A DNA stretch of 64,000 bases from Anaerococcus sp. Marseille-P3915 (GCF_900258475.1 NZ_LT984887.1:97932-161931); one strand, 5' to 3'. Shown: positions 1 to 10,339, numbered from the stretch's first letter. A program made the numbers and translations. Notes: generated by a model from the sequence alone, not told the origin.

Positions 1-1
1 T

Positions 2-790
2 TTTGGAAAGTTCCTTCACGGACTTGCAACATTAATCGGGACTATTTTTACAGTCCTTATAAATTTTATGAATATTTTAGTAATGACCTTTGAGGGCATC
101 AGATCTCTCCTTGCAGTCGTATTTATGCTGGGTTGTTCAACTTTTATATTTTTGCCAACCTTGCTCTTATTTTTACCATCAAAGGTGTGGATGGCAATTT
201 TTGTAATCATGATAATACCAGTTCTTGGACCAAGTTTTATATCATTTTTAAGATATGGCAACTATGTCCTAACTGAATGGATGTATGACAGAGCCAACTC
301 CCTAATTACAGGAGAAAAGCAAGGATTTGACTCTCTTGGTGATTATTCAGAAAAATATATAAATGATAGGCAAAAGGAAAGACAAAGAGCTGCCGAAGAA
401 GAGGCTAGGGCACGCCAAGAGAGGATGAATGATTACTTTGAAGATATATTCGGTAACTTCACCTACTATGAAACAAGAGATTTTGGCCAAGGAGATTTTT
501 CTGGCTTTGGTAACTATCAAAACCAAGGCGGATATCAAGGTGGATATCAGAATTATGGAGTAAATGACCTAGGTTTTAAGGAAAAATACGAAAAATCTTG
601 TCAAACCTTAGACCTACCTTTAAATACAGACATTTACCAGGTTAAGCTTAATTATAGAAAGCTTGCAAAAAAATACCATCCTGATCTAAATAAAGAGCCA
701 GGAGCTAAGGAGAAATTCCAAGAGGTAAATGCAGCCTATGAGTTTTTGAGTGAAGATAATATCAAAAAGTATAAGAATACTTACCTATAG
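2..790 (+). CDS. Membrane-anchored J-domain protein (5' end outside window)
   Basis: The reading frame is open from base 2 to the stop at 790, with no stop before the first ATG at 68, so the true start probably lies upstream. About 262 residues are visible. The N-terminal third is hydrophobic, with two or three membrane segments (visible residues about 8-80). A charged Glu/Arg-rich stretch follows, then a Gly/Gln/Tyr-rich stretch with QGGYQ repeats, and finally a C-terminal J domain containing the HPD motif (KKYHPDLNK). J domains stimulate the ATPase of an Hsp70, so the protein probably recruits DnaK to the inner membrane face. The client is unknown. The next gene starts 8 bases downstream, suggesting co-transcription. 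The J-domain call is firm; the cellular role is inference. Confidence 0.8.
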   Translation, partial: FGKFLHGLATLIGTIFTVLINFMNILVMTFEGIRSLLAVVFMLGCSTFIFLPTLLLFLPSKVWMAIFVIMIIPVLGPSFISFLRYGNYVLTEWMYDRANSLITGEKQGFDSLGDYSEKYINDRQKERQRAAEEEARARQERMNDYFEDIFGNFTYYETRDFGQGDFSGFGNYQNQGGYQGGYQNYGVNDLGFKEKYEKSCQTLDLPLNTDIYQVKLNYRKLAKKYHPDLNKEPGAKEKFQEVNAAYEFLSEDNIKKYKNTYL

Positions 791-798
791 GAAAAATT

Positions 799-1581
799 AT
801 GCATGATCAGATAAGAAATGAAGAATCAGCTGTCCTATTATCAGAAATAGCCAGCGATGCTGGTGCCATCATGCTTGAAAATGGTGCTGAAGTTTATAGG
901 GTAGAAGATACAATTGAAAGAATTATAAGAAGTAAGAAAAATACTAAGGATGTGGATGTTTACTCAACTACCAATGTTATAATCCTAAGCTTTTCTTACA
1001 AAAATGAAGTCCATACCAATGTTAGGAGGGTCAAAGCTAGGTCAAATAACCTTTATTATATAGATAAGGTCAATAGCTTTTCCAGGTCCTTCTGTAGGGG
1101 AGAGATGAGCCTTGAAAATGCCCTAAGGGAGCTTAAAAACATTAAGGAATCACCAGATAAACCCCTAATTTTTAAGATTGTCGGTGCAGGAATTGCAGCT
1201 GCTGCTTATTCACTCCTTTTAAAGGGTGGTATAAAAGAGATGCTAATTTCCTTTATTGTAGGAAGCTTATCCTACTATTTTGCTCATTTTCTTGAAGAAA
1301 ATAGCTTGGGATATTTTGTTGTTAATTACCTCTACGGAGTAATGGTTTCACTGGTAACTATCCTTGCCCTTAACTTTATTGGAGGGATTGAGTCATCTAA
1401 GGTTATAATTTCTTCAATGATGGCCTTTGTTCCTGGAATAATGCTTACAAATTCCATGAGAGACTTGATGAGTGGGGATTCAACCTCTGGTCTAACTGGA
1501 GCGGTTATTGCAATTTTAATTTCAACAGCCCTTGCCATGGGCGTAGGTACACCGATTACTATTATGAAGCTTTGGAGTTAA
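799..1581 (+). CDS. ThrE-type threonine/serine exporter, N-terminal subunit
   Basis: 260 residues. The soluble N-terminal half (about 1-120) has the pattern of the ThrE/DUF1212 family: an early AGAIMLENGAEVYRVEDT segment, then a region with VDVYSTTN. About five hydrophobic segments follow (residues about 125-255). In Corynebacterium ThrE one chain carries both halves; here the second half is encoded by the next gene, 1 base after this stop, as in other split ThrE pairs of Firmicutes. The likely role is proton-driven export of threonine or serine, but substrate cannot be read from sequence. A weak AGG lies 7 bases before the ATG. Co-transcribed with the genes on either side. Confidence 0.8.
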   Translation: MHDQIRNEESAVLLSEIASDAGAIMLENGAEVYRVEDTIERIIRSKKNTKDVDVYSTTNVIILSFSYKNEVHTNVRRVKARSNNLYYIDKVNSFSRSFCRGEMSLENALRELKNIKESPDKPLIFKIVGAGIAAAAYSLLLKGGIKEMLISFIVGSLSYYFAHFLEENSLGYFVVNYLYGVMVSLVTILALNFIGGIESSKVIISSMMAFVPGIMLTNSMRDLMSGDSTSGLTGAVIAILISTALAMGVGTPITIMKLWS

Positions 1582-1582
1582 G

Positions 1583-2065
1583 ATGTTATATATAAAAGAA
1601 TTTATAATTTCAACTATATCTGCCTTTGGATTTTCATATGTGTTTAATTCGCCAAAAAAGTCAGTCTTAGTTTCAGGACTTAATGCGGGCTTTGGCTGGG
1701 TGATATTTAGGCTTGTTGAGCAATTTAGCGAATCTGTCTATATAGCTTCTTTTATGTCAGCCTTATTTATAGCCATAAGTTCAGAAGTTTTGGCAAGAAT
1801 TTTTCATTATCCAGCCAGCATATTTATCTTCCCTGGCATAATAAATCTTTGCCCAGGAGAAGCAATTTACAATACTATGAGATATTTTATAGCAAATGAG
1901 ACACCTATGGCTATAATTTCACTTTATAAGGCCCTTGGTATAGCAGCAGCCATTGCCTTTGGAGTCTTATTGTCATCATCATTTTCCTTATCTTTAAGGA
2001 CTTATAAGGAAAGAAGCCACAGGAGAACAGATTTTTTAAGCATATTATTAGGGAGAAAAAAATGA
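1583..2065 (+). CDS. ThrE-type threonine/serine exporter, small C-terminal subunit
   Basis: 160 residues, almost entirely hydrophobic, with four or five membrane segments and a short basic C terminus (about 140-160). It matches the ThrE_2/ThrB-like partner (DUF3815-type) normally encoded beside a DUF1212 protein. The motif FPGIINLCPGEAIYNTM around residues 92-108 is typical of this partner. It begins 1 base after the previous stop and ends overlapping the msrA start by 4 bases (ATGA), so the three are translationally coupled. It probably forms the membrane channel together with the upstream subunit. Substrate assignment is by family only. Confidence 0.75.
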   Translation: MLYIKEFIISTISAFGFSYVFNSPKKSVLVSGLNAGFGWVIFRLVEQFSESVYIASFMSALFIAISSEVLARIFHYPASIFIFPGIINLCPGEAIYNTMRYFIANETPMAIISLYKALGIAAAIAFGVLLSSSFSLSLRTYKERSHRRTDFLSILLGRKK

Positions 2066-2544
2066 TAGAAGTATATTTAGCAGGTGGGTGCTTTTGGGGA
2101 GTTGAAGCCTACTTTTCAAATCTTGTTGGAGTAATTAAGACAGAAGTAGGCTATGCCAATGGTAAAACTGCCACAACAACCTATGAAGAGTTAAAAGTTA
2201 CTGGTTTTGCAGAAACAGTCAAAGTCACTTTTGATGAAGAAATTATAAGTTTAAATGAAATATTTGAACATTTTTACTATATAATTGACCCAACTAGCCT
2301 TAACAAACAGGGCAATGATGTTGGAAGCCAATATAGGACTGGAATTTATTCTAGGTCTGAAGCAATTTTAAAGGCAGCAAGAAACTTTTTAAATATTAAG
2401 CAAGAAAAAGAAAAAGAGAAAATTATGGTGGAAGTTAAGGTCCTAAATAATTATATCAGGGCTGAAGAATACCACCAAGACTATTTAAAGAAAAACCCAG
2501 CTGGCTATTGCCATATAAATCTGGATGATGTATTGGAGATATAA
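2062..2544 (+). CDS. msrA: Peptide-methionine (S)-S-oxide reductase
   Basis: 160 residues, the usual length for a stand-alone MsrA. The active-site motif GGCFWG is near the N terminus with the nucleophile at Cys10, and a C-terminal GYCHIN segment places a second Cys near residue 150, plausible as the resolving Cys. The enzyme reduces methionine-S-sulfoxide in proteins using thioredoxin. There is no fused MsrB domain and no msrB in the window. The start overlaps the preceding exporter gene by 4 bases and the next gene begins 1 base after the stop, so it sits mid-operon. Confident assignment. Confidence 0.95.
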   Translation: MIEVYLAGGCFWGVEAYFSNLVGVIKTEVGYANGKTATTTYEELKVTGFAETVKVTFDEEIISLNEIFEHFYYIIDPTSLNKQGNDVGSQYRTGIYSRSEAILKAARNFLNIKQEKEKEKIMVEVKVLNNYIRAEEYHQDYLKKNPAGYCHINLDDVLEI

Positions 2545-2545
2545 A

Positions 2546-3616
2546 ATGAAAATTAGAAAAATATTAGGCCTAGGCCTGGCCCTCCTTTTAGCTGGACCAA
2601 GTATTGCTTTTGCAGATGAAATAGTTTATTACGATAATAGCAATTTGGATAAGGTCTTAGTAGAAAATGGAATAAAGGTTGATACAAATAAAATTTCAGC
2701 AAGACGTCAAGCAGAAATAGCCAAAAATAATGATCAGGGCAGGCAAAATCTTACAAAAGAGACTAAAGAAGCAATTAAAGAAGTCAAAGAAGAAAAAGCT
2801 CCAGTTCTTTATCCAAAGACAGCAGTTTACTCAAATGTAGTAGATATTTCAGAGCACCAAAAGCCAAGTGCTATAAATTACGATAAGTTTGCCAAAGACA
2901 TAGAGGGAGCCATCCTCCGTTCATCAATAACAACCTTTAAGGAAGATGAAAAAACTAAGGAAAAGACCTATTATCTTAGAAAAGATTTCACCGTGGATAC
3001 CCATTATGATAATCTTAACAGAAGGGGAGTTCCAATTGGATTTTATCACTATTCAAGGGCTACAAACGAAGAAGAAGCTAGAAAAGAAGCCAACTTCGTC
3101 CTAGATTTTGTTAAAGGCAAAAATGTATCTCTTCCAATCTATATAGATATAGAAGATAATCTAAGGCAGGCCAAGGCAGGCAGGGAAAACTTATCAAGGG
3201 CAGCAGATGCTTTTATAAATACAATGAAAGCCAAAGGATATCTTGCAGGAATTTATTCCTATCCACACTTTGCCAAAAACCACCTAACAAGAGAAGTTAG
3301 AAATAATAATGAATTTTGGATAGCTGATTATAAGGCGAAAAATTATACAGGCTATACAGATACAGACTTTGATGTATGGCAATATGCCCACACAGGCAGG
3401 GTAAATGGCTACAATGGTAACATTGATAAAAATATCCTATACAGAGATTATCCATTAATAATCAAAGGCAGATCATATAAGGATATGGATAAGCTTGTCC
3501 AAGAAATTATGGATGGCTATTGGTCCTATGGTAAGGAAAGAGAAAGACGCTTGACTTATGCAGGCTACGACTATAATATAATACAAAAAGAAGTAAACAA
3601 AAGATTGAGAGGTTAA
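2546..3616 (+). CDS. Secreted GH25 muramidase-like protein
   Basis: 356 residues from the ATG at 2546, which has GGAG 7 bases upstream; the in-frame ATG at 2525 lies inside msrA and would put residues ahead of the signal peptide. Residues 1-23 form a signal peptide ending SIAFA. A charged Lys/Glu-rich linker (about 45-90) precedes a glycosyl hydrolase 25 domain starting at VVDISEHQ (Asp100). The domain includes GFYHYSRA, YIDIED and DVWQYAHTG, which carry the acidic residues expected in the GH25 active site. This family cleaves peptidoglycan between N-acetylmuramic acid and N-acetylglucosamine. A short helical tail follows (about 315-356). The likely role is cell-wall remodelling or lysis of neighbours. 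Confidence 0.85.
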   Translation: MKIRKILGLGLALLLAGPSIAFADEIVYYDNSNLDKVLVENGIKVDTNKISARRQAEIAKNNDQGRQNLTKETKEAIKEVKEEKAPVLYPKTAVYSNVVDISEHQKPSAINYDKFAKDIEGAILRSSITTFKEDEKTKEKTYYLRKDFTVDTHYDNLNRRGVPIGFYHYSRATNEEEARKEANFVLDFVKGKNVSLPIYIDIEDNLRQAKAGRENLSRAADAFINTMKAKGYLAGIYSYPHFAKNHLTREVRNNNEFWIADYKAKNYTGYTDTDFDVWQYAHTGRVNGYNGNIDKNILYRDYPLIIKGRSYKDMDKLVQEIMDGYWSYGKERERRLTYAGYDYNIIQKEVNKRLRG

Positions 3617-3618
3617 TT

Positions 3619-3840
3619 ATGGCAATTAAATATGATATAGTAGAAAATATCGGAGTATTATCGACAAATGCTAAGGGTTGGACCAAGGAGCTTAACCTAG
3701 TAAGCTGGAATGAAAGAGATCCAAAATACGATATCAGAGATTGGAATGAAGATCACACAAGAATGAGCAAGGGTATAACTCTAAGTGCTGAAGAAGCGGA
3801 AGTACTTAAAAATATCCTAGCTGACGAATTTGAAGACTAA
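3619..3840 (+). CDS. YdbC/PC4-family single-stranded nucleic acid binding protein
   Basis: 73 residues, the typical size for bacterial YdbC proteins, which share the PC4 transcription-coactivator fold. Visible signatures are the N-terminal strand IGVLSTNAKGWTKELNLVSW, the segment YDIRDWNEDHTRMSKGITLS, and a C-terminal helix EAEVLKNIL. Members of this family bind single-stranded DNA as dimers; a specific cellular role in Firmicutes is not settled. It starts 2 bases after the muramidase stop and is the last gene of the operon, being followed at once by a clear intrinsic terminator. Confidence 0.8.
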   Translation: MAIKYDIVENIGVLSTNAKGWTKELNLVSWNERDPKYDIRDWNEDHTRMSKGITLSAEEAEVLKNILADEFED

Positions 3841-3844
3841 AAGC

Positions 3845-3868
3845 CTCTCCCTAGCTGGGAGAGTTTTT
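3845..3868 (+). terminator. Intrinsic terminator after the ydbC-like gene
   Basis: A 7-bp perfect stem CTCTCCC/GGGAGAG with a 5-base loop is followed by TTTTT. It lies 4 bases after the stop and ends the first operon. Confidence 0.85.
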
Positions 3869-3883
3869 CTATAAGGAGAAAAA

Positions 3884-4297
3884 ATGGCATATTTTTACGC
3901 TTTAATATCAGCAATATTTGCTGCTCTCACATCAATCCTCGCCAAGGTTGGCATAGGAGATATTAATTCAAACCTAGCCACAGCCATAAGGACCTGCGTA
4001 GTCCTAGTATTTTCCTGGATAATGGTTTTTGTTGTAGGTGGCCAGCATGACCTAAGTCAAATATCCAAAAAATCCCTCATATTTTTGATTCTTTCAGGTC
4101 TTGCTACAGGCATTTCCTGGCTAGCCTTCTATAAGGCAATCCAACTAGGAGATGTATCAAAGGTTGTACCGATTGATAAGTTAAGTGTTGTCTTTACCAT
4201 AATATTTGCCTTTTTATTTTTAGGAGAAGTAGCCAGCAAAAAGGCTATAATTGGGACAATTTTTATCACCATAGGCACGCTTGTCATGGTTTTATAA
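3884..4297 (+). CDS. Small EamA-domain (DMT superfamily) transporter
   Basis: 137 residues with five predicted membrane segments and the EamA pattern: an N-terminal ALISAIFAALTSILAKVGI and a C-terminal FLFLGEVASKKAIIGTIFITIG. Full DMT transporters have two EamA repeats (about 300 residues). Single-repeat proteins of this size are known and act as dimers, so this need not be a fragment. Substrate unknown. AAGGAG sits 7 bases before the ATG, and the gene begins just after the terminator of the previous operon, so it needs its own promoter or read-through. Confidence 0.8.
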   Translation: MAYFYALISAIFAALTSILAKVGIGDINSNLATAIRTCVVLVFSWIMVFVVGGQHDLSQISKKSLIFLILSGLATGISWLAFYKAIQLGDVSKVVPIDKLSVVFTIIFAFLFLGEVASKKAIIGTIFITIGTLVMVL

Positions 4298-4329
4298 AAA
4301 TTGGGTAAAAATAAAATAAAGGAGATTTT

Positions 4330-5025
4330 ATGGAAAAAGAATTAAAAAATAAAAAAATATATTTACAAGTAAACACAAATGGGGCCTACATAGAAAAATT
4401 CACCTATGATGAGAAAGATGTATTTTACCCAAAATTTCAAAGGGAAATTAATGGCAAAAATAAAACAAGAGGTGGCAGTCATCCATGCCTTCCATCCTTT
4501 GGTCCAAGCGAGATAAACGACCTTAAAGATCATGGCTACGGAAGAGATTGCGAGTGGGAAATTAAGGAAATAGGTGAAGATACAATTGAGTTATATCTTG
4601 CAGGAAGGTGTGGCTATGAAGGAGTAGATTCCTTTATAAAGTATGCATTGGGAGATGACTATTTATTTGCAGAAATAAAGATGGTAAATAATTCTGACAA
4701 AGACCAGCCAGTAGCACCAGGCTTTCACCCATATTTTAAAGCAGGAGAAAGCTTTAAAGTAGAGGGCCTAGATTTTGGCGACTTTAACCTAGAAGATACT
4801 TACTTTTTGGATGCTAGTGAAGTAAAATTCAGGGCAGAAAATTTTAATATAAAAATCACAAGCGATAATTTCCACAAATTTGCCATCTGGACAGATTTCC
4901 TAGAAGATTATAGATGTGTAGAACCTTGCTACAATGGCAAGTCTTTCATCAAGGGCGGTGACCCATTTATCCTTAAATCTGGCCAAACTTTTAAGGCATC
5001 AATGAAAATTAAAATCGAAGAATAA
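4330..5025 (+). CDS. Aldose 1-epimerase / mutarotase-like protein
   Basis: 231 residues, shorter than classical GalM (about 340) and nearer the D-hexose-6-phosphate mutarotase size. The beta-sandwich epimerase pattern is visible: GGSHPCLPSFGP (about 55-66), HGYGRDCEWEI with a candidate catalytic His, and APGFHPYFKAG (about 136-146). An acidic residue near the C terminus (around VEPCYNG) could be the second catalytic group. The family interconverts alpha and beta anomers of sugars. The substrate is unknown and there is no sugar operon beside it. GGAG precedes the ATG by 7 bases. Confidence 0.7.
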   Translation: MEKELKNKKIYLQVNTNGAYIEKFTYDEKDVFYPKFQREINGKNKTRGGSHPCLPSFGPSEINDLKDHGYGRDCEWEIKEIGEDTIELYLAGRCGYEGVDSFIKYALGDDYLFAEIKMVNNSDKDQPVAPGFHPYFKAGESFKVEGLDFGDFNLEDTYFLDASEVKFRAENFNIKITSDNFHKFAIWTDFLEDYRCVEPCYNGKSFIKGGDPFILKSGQTFKASMKIKIEE

Positions 5026-5027
5026 GC

Positions 5028-5057
5028 AAAATATCCAGGCTCAGGCTTGGATATTTT
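5028..5057 (+). terminator. Hairpin after the mutarotase-like gene
   Basis: A 10-bp perfect stem AAAATATCCA/TGGATATTTT with a 10-base loop begins 2 bases after the stop. Its A and T flanks mean it could act in both directions. Confidence 0.6.
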
Positions 5058-5111
5058 AAAATCAGTAAATATTTTTTGTAAGAAATTTATGAAAAATCAA
5101 AGTAGAAAATG

Positions 5112-5129
5112 CCGCCTTAGGGCGGTTTT
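5112..5129 (+). terminator. Second intrinsic terminator, CCGCC/GGCGG
   Basis: A GC-rich 5-bp stem CCGCC-TTAG-GGCGG is followed by TTTT. It lies about 55 bases after the previous hairpin, so the mutarotase transcript has two tandem stops before the cysteine desulfurase operon. Confidence 0.7.
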
Positions 5130-5144
5130 CATTTGTCTTAAAAT

Positions 5145-5173
5145 CTTGATATCAAGCTTTATAAAAGTATATT
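5145..5173 (+). promoter_or_regulatory. Putative promoter with embedded 12-bp palindrome
   Basis: TTGATA (5146-5151) and TATATT (5168-5173) are separated by 16 bases. The -35 is part of the perfect palindrome CTTGATATCAAG (5145-5156). Transcription would begin almost at the ATG (5180), so the mRNA would be leaderless or nearly so. This may be chance in AT-rich DNA. Confidence 0.4.
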
Positions 5174-5179
5174 GAGAGA

Positions 5180-7347
<2,168 letters not shown>

Positions 7348-7351
7348 AAAT

Positions 7352-7391
7352 AAACCTTGAAGGCCATTTTAAAATGGATGCTTCAAGGTTT
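7352..7391. terminator. Bidirectional terminator between mnmA and exonuclease III
   Basis: An 11-bp perfect outer stem (7352-7362 with 7381-7391) encloses a second palindrome CCATTTT/AAAATGG (7364-7377). A-rich and T-rich flanks on both sides let it serve the two converging genes. Confidence 0.85.
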
Positions 7392-7395
7392 TTTC

Positions 7396-8223
7396 TTATA
7401 TGTTGATTTCTAGAACAATAGGTGTGTGGTCTTGCCTATCACCTGAGTTAATCATATCAGAATCTGTGATTAAATCCTTTATTCTATCAGAAACTAGGAA
7501 ATAATCAATCCTCCAGCCTGAGTTGTTGATTTTACTTGTCTTTACCCTTTGGGCCCACCAGGTGTACTTGCCTTCGACATTGCCGTGGATGTGCCTAAAG
7601 GTGTCTGTAAAGCCCTTTGCTAAGAGGTTAGTAAAGCCTTCCCTCTCCTCGTCTGTAAAACCAGCTGACATGTGGTTGTTTTCTGGGTGGGCTAGGTCAA
7701 TTTCCTCGTGGGCCACATTGTAGTCGCCACAGGCAATTACTGGTTTATTTTTGTCAAGACTAGATAGATAATCTGCATAAAGCTTGTCCCATTCTTGTCT
7801 TTCAGATAGTCTTGCAAGCTCACCACCCGCATTTGGTGTATAGACATGGGTGAAGTAATAATTTTCAAACTCTAAAGTAATAATCCTACCTTCTAAATCC
7901 ATAGTAGATGGGGCCCCGATTACAGGAAAGTCTACCTCAGGCTTTAGTCCTTTTTTATAAAGGGTCATGGTACCTGCATAGGATTTGCGAGCGCCTTCCT
8001 GGCTTGATAGCCAAACATAATCATAATCAGGGAAATATTCGGCAAGTTTTTCCTTATGTTTCTTGCTAGGGCCTCCGTGAGGAAGTTTAGTCTCTTGAAT
8101 GGCGATTATATCCGCATCTTCCTTGACGATAGTATCTAATACTAAACGGCTCATTACAGCCCTAGCTGAATCGCTTGTAAGGGCTGCATTTAGTGAATCT
8201 ATATTCCATGAAATAAATTTCAT
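7396..8223 (-). CDS. Exodeoxyribonuclease III / AP endonuclease family
   Basis: 275 residues. The endonuclease/exonuclease/phosphatase fold is clear: MKFISWNIDSL with the metal-site Asn at the start, DIIAIQETKLP with the catalytic Glu, THVYTPNAGG, CGDYNVAHEEIDL, and a C-terminal GWRIDYFLVSD with SGDRQDHTPIVLEI, whose Asp-His forms the active-site pair. The enzyme incises DNA at abasic sites and digests 3' ends during base-excision repair. It is a single-gene unit on the minus strand, closer in layout to Gram-positive ExoA than E. coli Xth. AGGAG lies upstream of the ATG. Confidence 0.93.
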   Translation of the reverse strand: MKFISWNIDSLNAALTSDSARAVMSRLVLDTIVKEDADIIAIQETKLPHGGPSKKHKEKLAEYFPDYDYVWLSSQEGARKSYAGTMTLYKKGLKPEVDFPVIGAPSTMDLEGRIITLEFENYYFTHVYTPNAGGELARLSERQEWDKLYADYLSSLDKNKPVIACGDYNVAHEEIDLAHPENNHMSAGFTDEEREGFTNLLAKGFTDTFRHIHGNVEGKYTWWAQRVKTSKINNSGWRIDYFLVSDRIKDLITDSDMINSGDRQDHTPIVLEINI

Positions 8224-8255
8224 TTAAATCTCCTTTGCTATTTTCTTCTTATATT

Positions 8256-8282
8256 AGTATACAACTTAAAAAAAACTTTCAA
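8256..8282 (-). promoter_or_regulatory. Putative promoter for exonuclease III
   Basis: Read on the minus strand: TTGAAA (8277-8282), a 15-base spacer, then TATACT (8256-8261). The short spacer makes this moderate. Confidence 0.4.
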
Positions 8283-8305
8283 AATTTCTACAAAATTAAC
8301 ACAAA

Positions 8306-8333
8306 TTTAACACCCTATTGGGTATTATATAAT
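8306..8333 (+). promoter_or_regulatory. Putative promoter for the repeat surface protein
   Basis: TTTAAC (8306-8311) lies 16 bases before a consensus TATAAT (8328-8333). A transcript would start near 8340, with an AGGAGG ribosome site just before the ATG at 8369. Confidence 0.5.
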
Positions 8334-8368
8334 TAAGAAAGATACCAATATATTTTAAGGAGGGTGTC

Positions 8369-9793
8369 ATGAAAAAATCTAAATTATTACTAGCCCTAGC
8401 AATCTCAGCTATGTTAATTAACACTGCTTTCGCTAGCGAACAAATCCAAAATCAAAAAGTAAATGAAATCGAAGCAGAAGACTCAATTACAAATCCAAAA
8501 GTAGCAGAATATAAGATTAAAAAGATTTATGAGGAAGGTGTTGACCTTGCAGCAGTTAATAACGAAGCAGAAGTCTACAATGTGCCAAAATCTTATTTTA
8601 AGGGAATGGACCTTAAGGAAGGAAAAGTATTTACCCTTTACACATCTTGGGAAATTCTAGAATCTGATCCTGCAAAATTTGCAAAAGTATATAGGGTCAT
8701 AGAAGGTAAAGAAAGCCACGTAATAACTGACACTTATGTAATTAAAAAAATAAATGCAGAAGGGGTAGACTTATATAAAAAATCTAATCCAGATGATTTA
8801 TATAATGTTCCTAAGAGTGAATTCAAAAATATTGACCTTGTAGAAGGTAAAGAAGTTGAAATAACAGCCGATGATATTCTAACAGCCTCTGACCCTGCAA
8901 AATTTATTAAAATACATCAAATAAAAGAAGTGAAATCTGAAGAAGAAAAAATTGTAAAAGATTATGTAGTAAAAGAAATTCACGAAGAAGGTGTAGATCT
9001 TTATGAACTAGGAAATGAAGCAAATGTCTACAATGTTCCTAAAAAAGAATTTAAGGACATGAAGCTTGAAAAAGGCAAAGTCTTTACAATTACAACTAAC
9101 GATGTAGTTATGACTTCTAATCCAGCCCAATTTGGTAAAATCTATTCAATAGTTGAAAAAGAACAAGCTAAAAAAATGACCAAAGAATATGTAGTAGAAA
9201 AAATAAATGGAGACTTTGTAACAGTCTATGAAAAAGGAAACAAAGAAGACAAATACAATCTAAATAAAAAAGATTTTGGAAAAGTAAATCCAGAAGTAGG
9301 CAAAACTTACAAGATAGAAACATCTGAAGAAATCCTAACATCAAATCCAGCTCAATTTGCAGCTGTATATAAGGTTGAAGAAGTAAAAGAAAAACAAAAA
9401 AAGGAAGAGAAAAAAGAAAAAGCTAAAGAAACTATGCTTACAGACACCTTTGTAATAGAAAAAATCGATGAGGAAGGAGTCACAGTAGCTAGAAAATCAA
9501 ATAAGGAAGATAAGTATTTAGTCCCTAAAAAAGAATTTGGCAAAAGCGAATTAAAAGTAGGAAAAGTCTATAAAATCACGACAGATGATGTAATCCTAAC
9601 TTCTTATCCAGCCCAATTTGGCAAAATCTTTAAGATAGAAGAAGTAGAGGCAAAAGATAATAAAAAGGAAGATAAAAATTCTAAAAAAGAAAACAAGTCT
9701 TCTGCTAAAAACCCAAAGACAGGTCTAATCGGCTCATCAATGGCCCTAATTGGACTAATCGGTGCAGGTCTTGCTTATAAAAAAACTAAATAA
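8369..9793 (+). CDS. Sortase-anchored surface protein with five ~66-residue repeats
   Basis: 474 residues. Signal peptide 1-22 (cleavage after TAFA). Five related units follow at about 46-111, 121-187, 197-262, 272-337 and 358-424. Each reads roughly Y-V-I-K-K-I-x-E-E-G-V-D-L ... Y-N-V-P-K-x-x-F ... L-x-x-G-K-V-[YF]-x-I-T ... [TS]-[SN]-P-A-[QK]-F-x-K-[IV]-Y. The last is preceded by a Lys/Glu-rich insert. A charged linker leads to NPKTG (448-452), a hydrophobic segment and a KKTK tail, which is the layout of a sortase cell-wall anchor with Asn in place of the first Leu. The short beta-rich unit with V-P-K/L resembles DUF3006-type small domains, but this is weak inference. It stands alone between its own promoter and terminator. 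Function unknown; adhesion or ligand binding is plausible. Confidence 0.8.
   Translation: MKKSKLLLALAISAMLINTAFASEQIQNQKVNEIEAEDSITNPKVAEYKIKKIYEEGVDLAAVNNEAEVYNVPKSYFKGMDLKEGKVFTLYTSWEILESDPAKFAKVYRVIEGKESHVITDTYVIKKINAEGVDLYKKSNPDDLYNVPKSEFKNIDLVEGKEVEITADDILTASDPAKFIKIHQIKEVKSEEEKIVKDYVVKEIHEEGVDLYELGNEANVYNVPKKEFKDMKLEKGKVFTITTNDVVMTSNPAQFGKIYSIVEKEQAKKMTKEYVVEKINGDFVTVYEKGNKEDKYNLNKKDFGKVNPEVGKTYKIETSEEILTSNPAQFAAVYKVEEVKEKQKKEEKKEKAKETMLTDTFVIEKIDEEGVTVARKSNKEDKYLVPKKEFGKSELKVGKVYKITTDDVILTSYPAQFGKIFKIEEVEAKDNKKEDKNSKKENKSSAKNPKTGLIGSSMALIGLIGAGLAYKKTK
8504..9640 (+). repeat. Five tandem coding repeats in the surface protein
   Basis: About 200 bases per unit, each encoding the YNVPK...PAQFGK pattern. 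The DNA copies are diverged, so the array is old rather than recently amplified. Unit 5 is separated from unit 4 by a Lys/Glu linker. Confidence 0.75.
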
Positions 9794-9815
9794 GAGATAA
9801 ATGTTTAACTTTATT

Positions 9816-9848
9816 ACAATCCATTCCTCAGGGGTGGATTGTTTTTTT
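9816..9848 (+). terminator. Intrinsic terminator after the repeat surface protein
   Basis: An 8-bp perfect stem ACAATCCA/TGGATTGT with an 11-base loop is followed by a run of seven T. Confidence 0.9.
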
Positions 9849-9889
9849 GCTTATTTACGATAAAGTTATCTTAAAAGAAGGGCTAGGCA

Positions 9890-10339
9890 ATGAAAAAATC
9901 ACTTAAAATTTTTATAATAATATTTATAAGCATCATTGGTCTAATTGCGATTTTCAACCTAGCTTTAAATATACTTAGGGAAAATTCTCAGCTTAAAGAC
10001 CTAAAAGAAATAGGAGATAGGTTGTCTTCTTATAAGTTAGAATATTATAGTGAGCGTGGCTTTGGAAATGATAGGGAGGATGTATATTCCTTTAGCCTAA
10101 AAGATGCAGATGATATAAAAGATTTTAAGGAAGTTAATGAATTTTTTGAAAAACGCTATGAAAATCTCACTGACCTTATAAAAAGAGAAAATCCTGACCA
10201 CCATATCCTCAATGACCTTGAGAAATTTAGGCAAAATTACGATATTTATTATATGGACCTAGATCTAATGAGTGAAGAAAAATTATATTTTTATTCTCCA
10301 AAGACTAATAAGGGCTTCCTAATTATTTTCACTATCTAG
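9890..10339 (+). CDS. Small protein with N-terminal membrane anchor, unknown function
   Basis: 149 residues. Residues 5-28 form one strongly hydrophobic segment after a KKS start, so the protein is either a single-pass membrane protein with its bulk outside or an uncleaved secreted protein. The remainder is charged and mixed alpha/beta, ending in a short hydrophobic strand (GFLIIFTI). There is no lipobox Cys and no recognised domain. It lies between the sortase-anchored protein and a beta-lactamase-fold protein, so an envelope role is likely. The ribosome binding site is weak, and no symbol can be given. Confidence 0.55.
   Translation: MKKSLKIFIIIFISIIGLIAIFNLALNILRENSQLKDLKEIGDRLSSYKLEYYSERGFGNDREDVYSFSLKDADDIKDFKEVNEFFEKRYENLTDLIKRENPDHHILNDLEKFRQNYDIYYMDLDLMSEEKLYFYSPKTNKGFLIIFTI

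Noticed and set aside
520..560. Short GGATATCAAGGTGGATATCA repeats as a CRISPR-like array
   Set aside because: They encode the QGGYQ stretch of the J-domain protein and lack spacers.
2565..2585. GGCCTAGGCCTGG palindrome as a regulatory site
   Set aside because: It lies inside the muramidase signal peptide and reflects Gly/Leu/Ala codons.
3884..4297. EamA gene as a truncated pseudogene
   Set aside because: Single-domain EamA transporters of this length exist, and start, ribosome site and stop are all normal.
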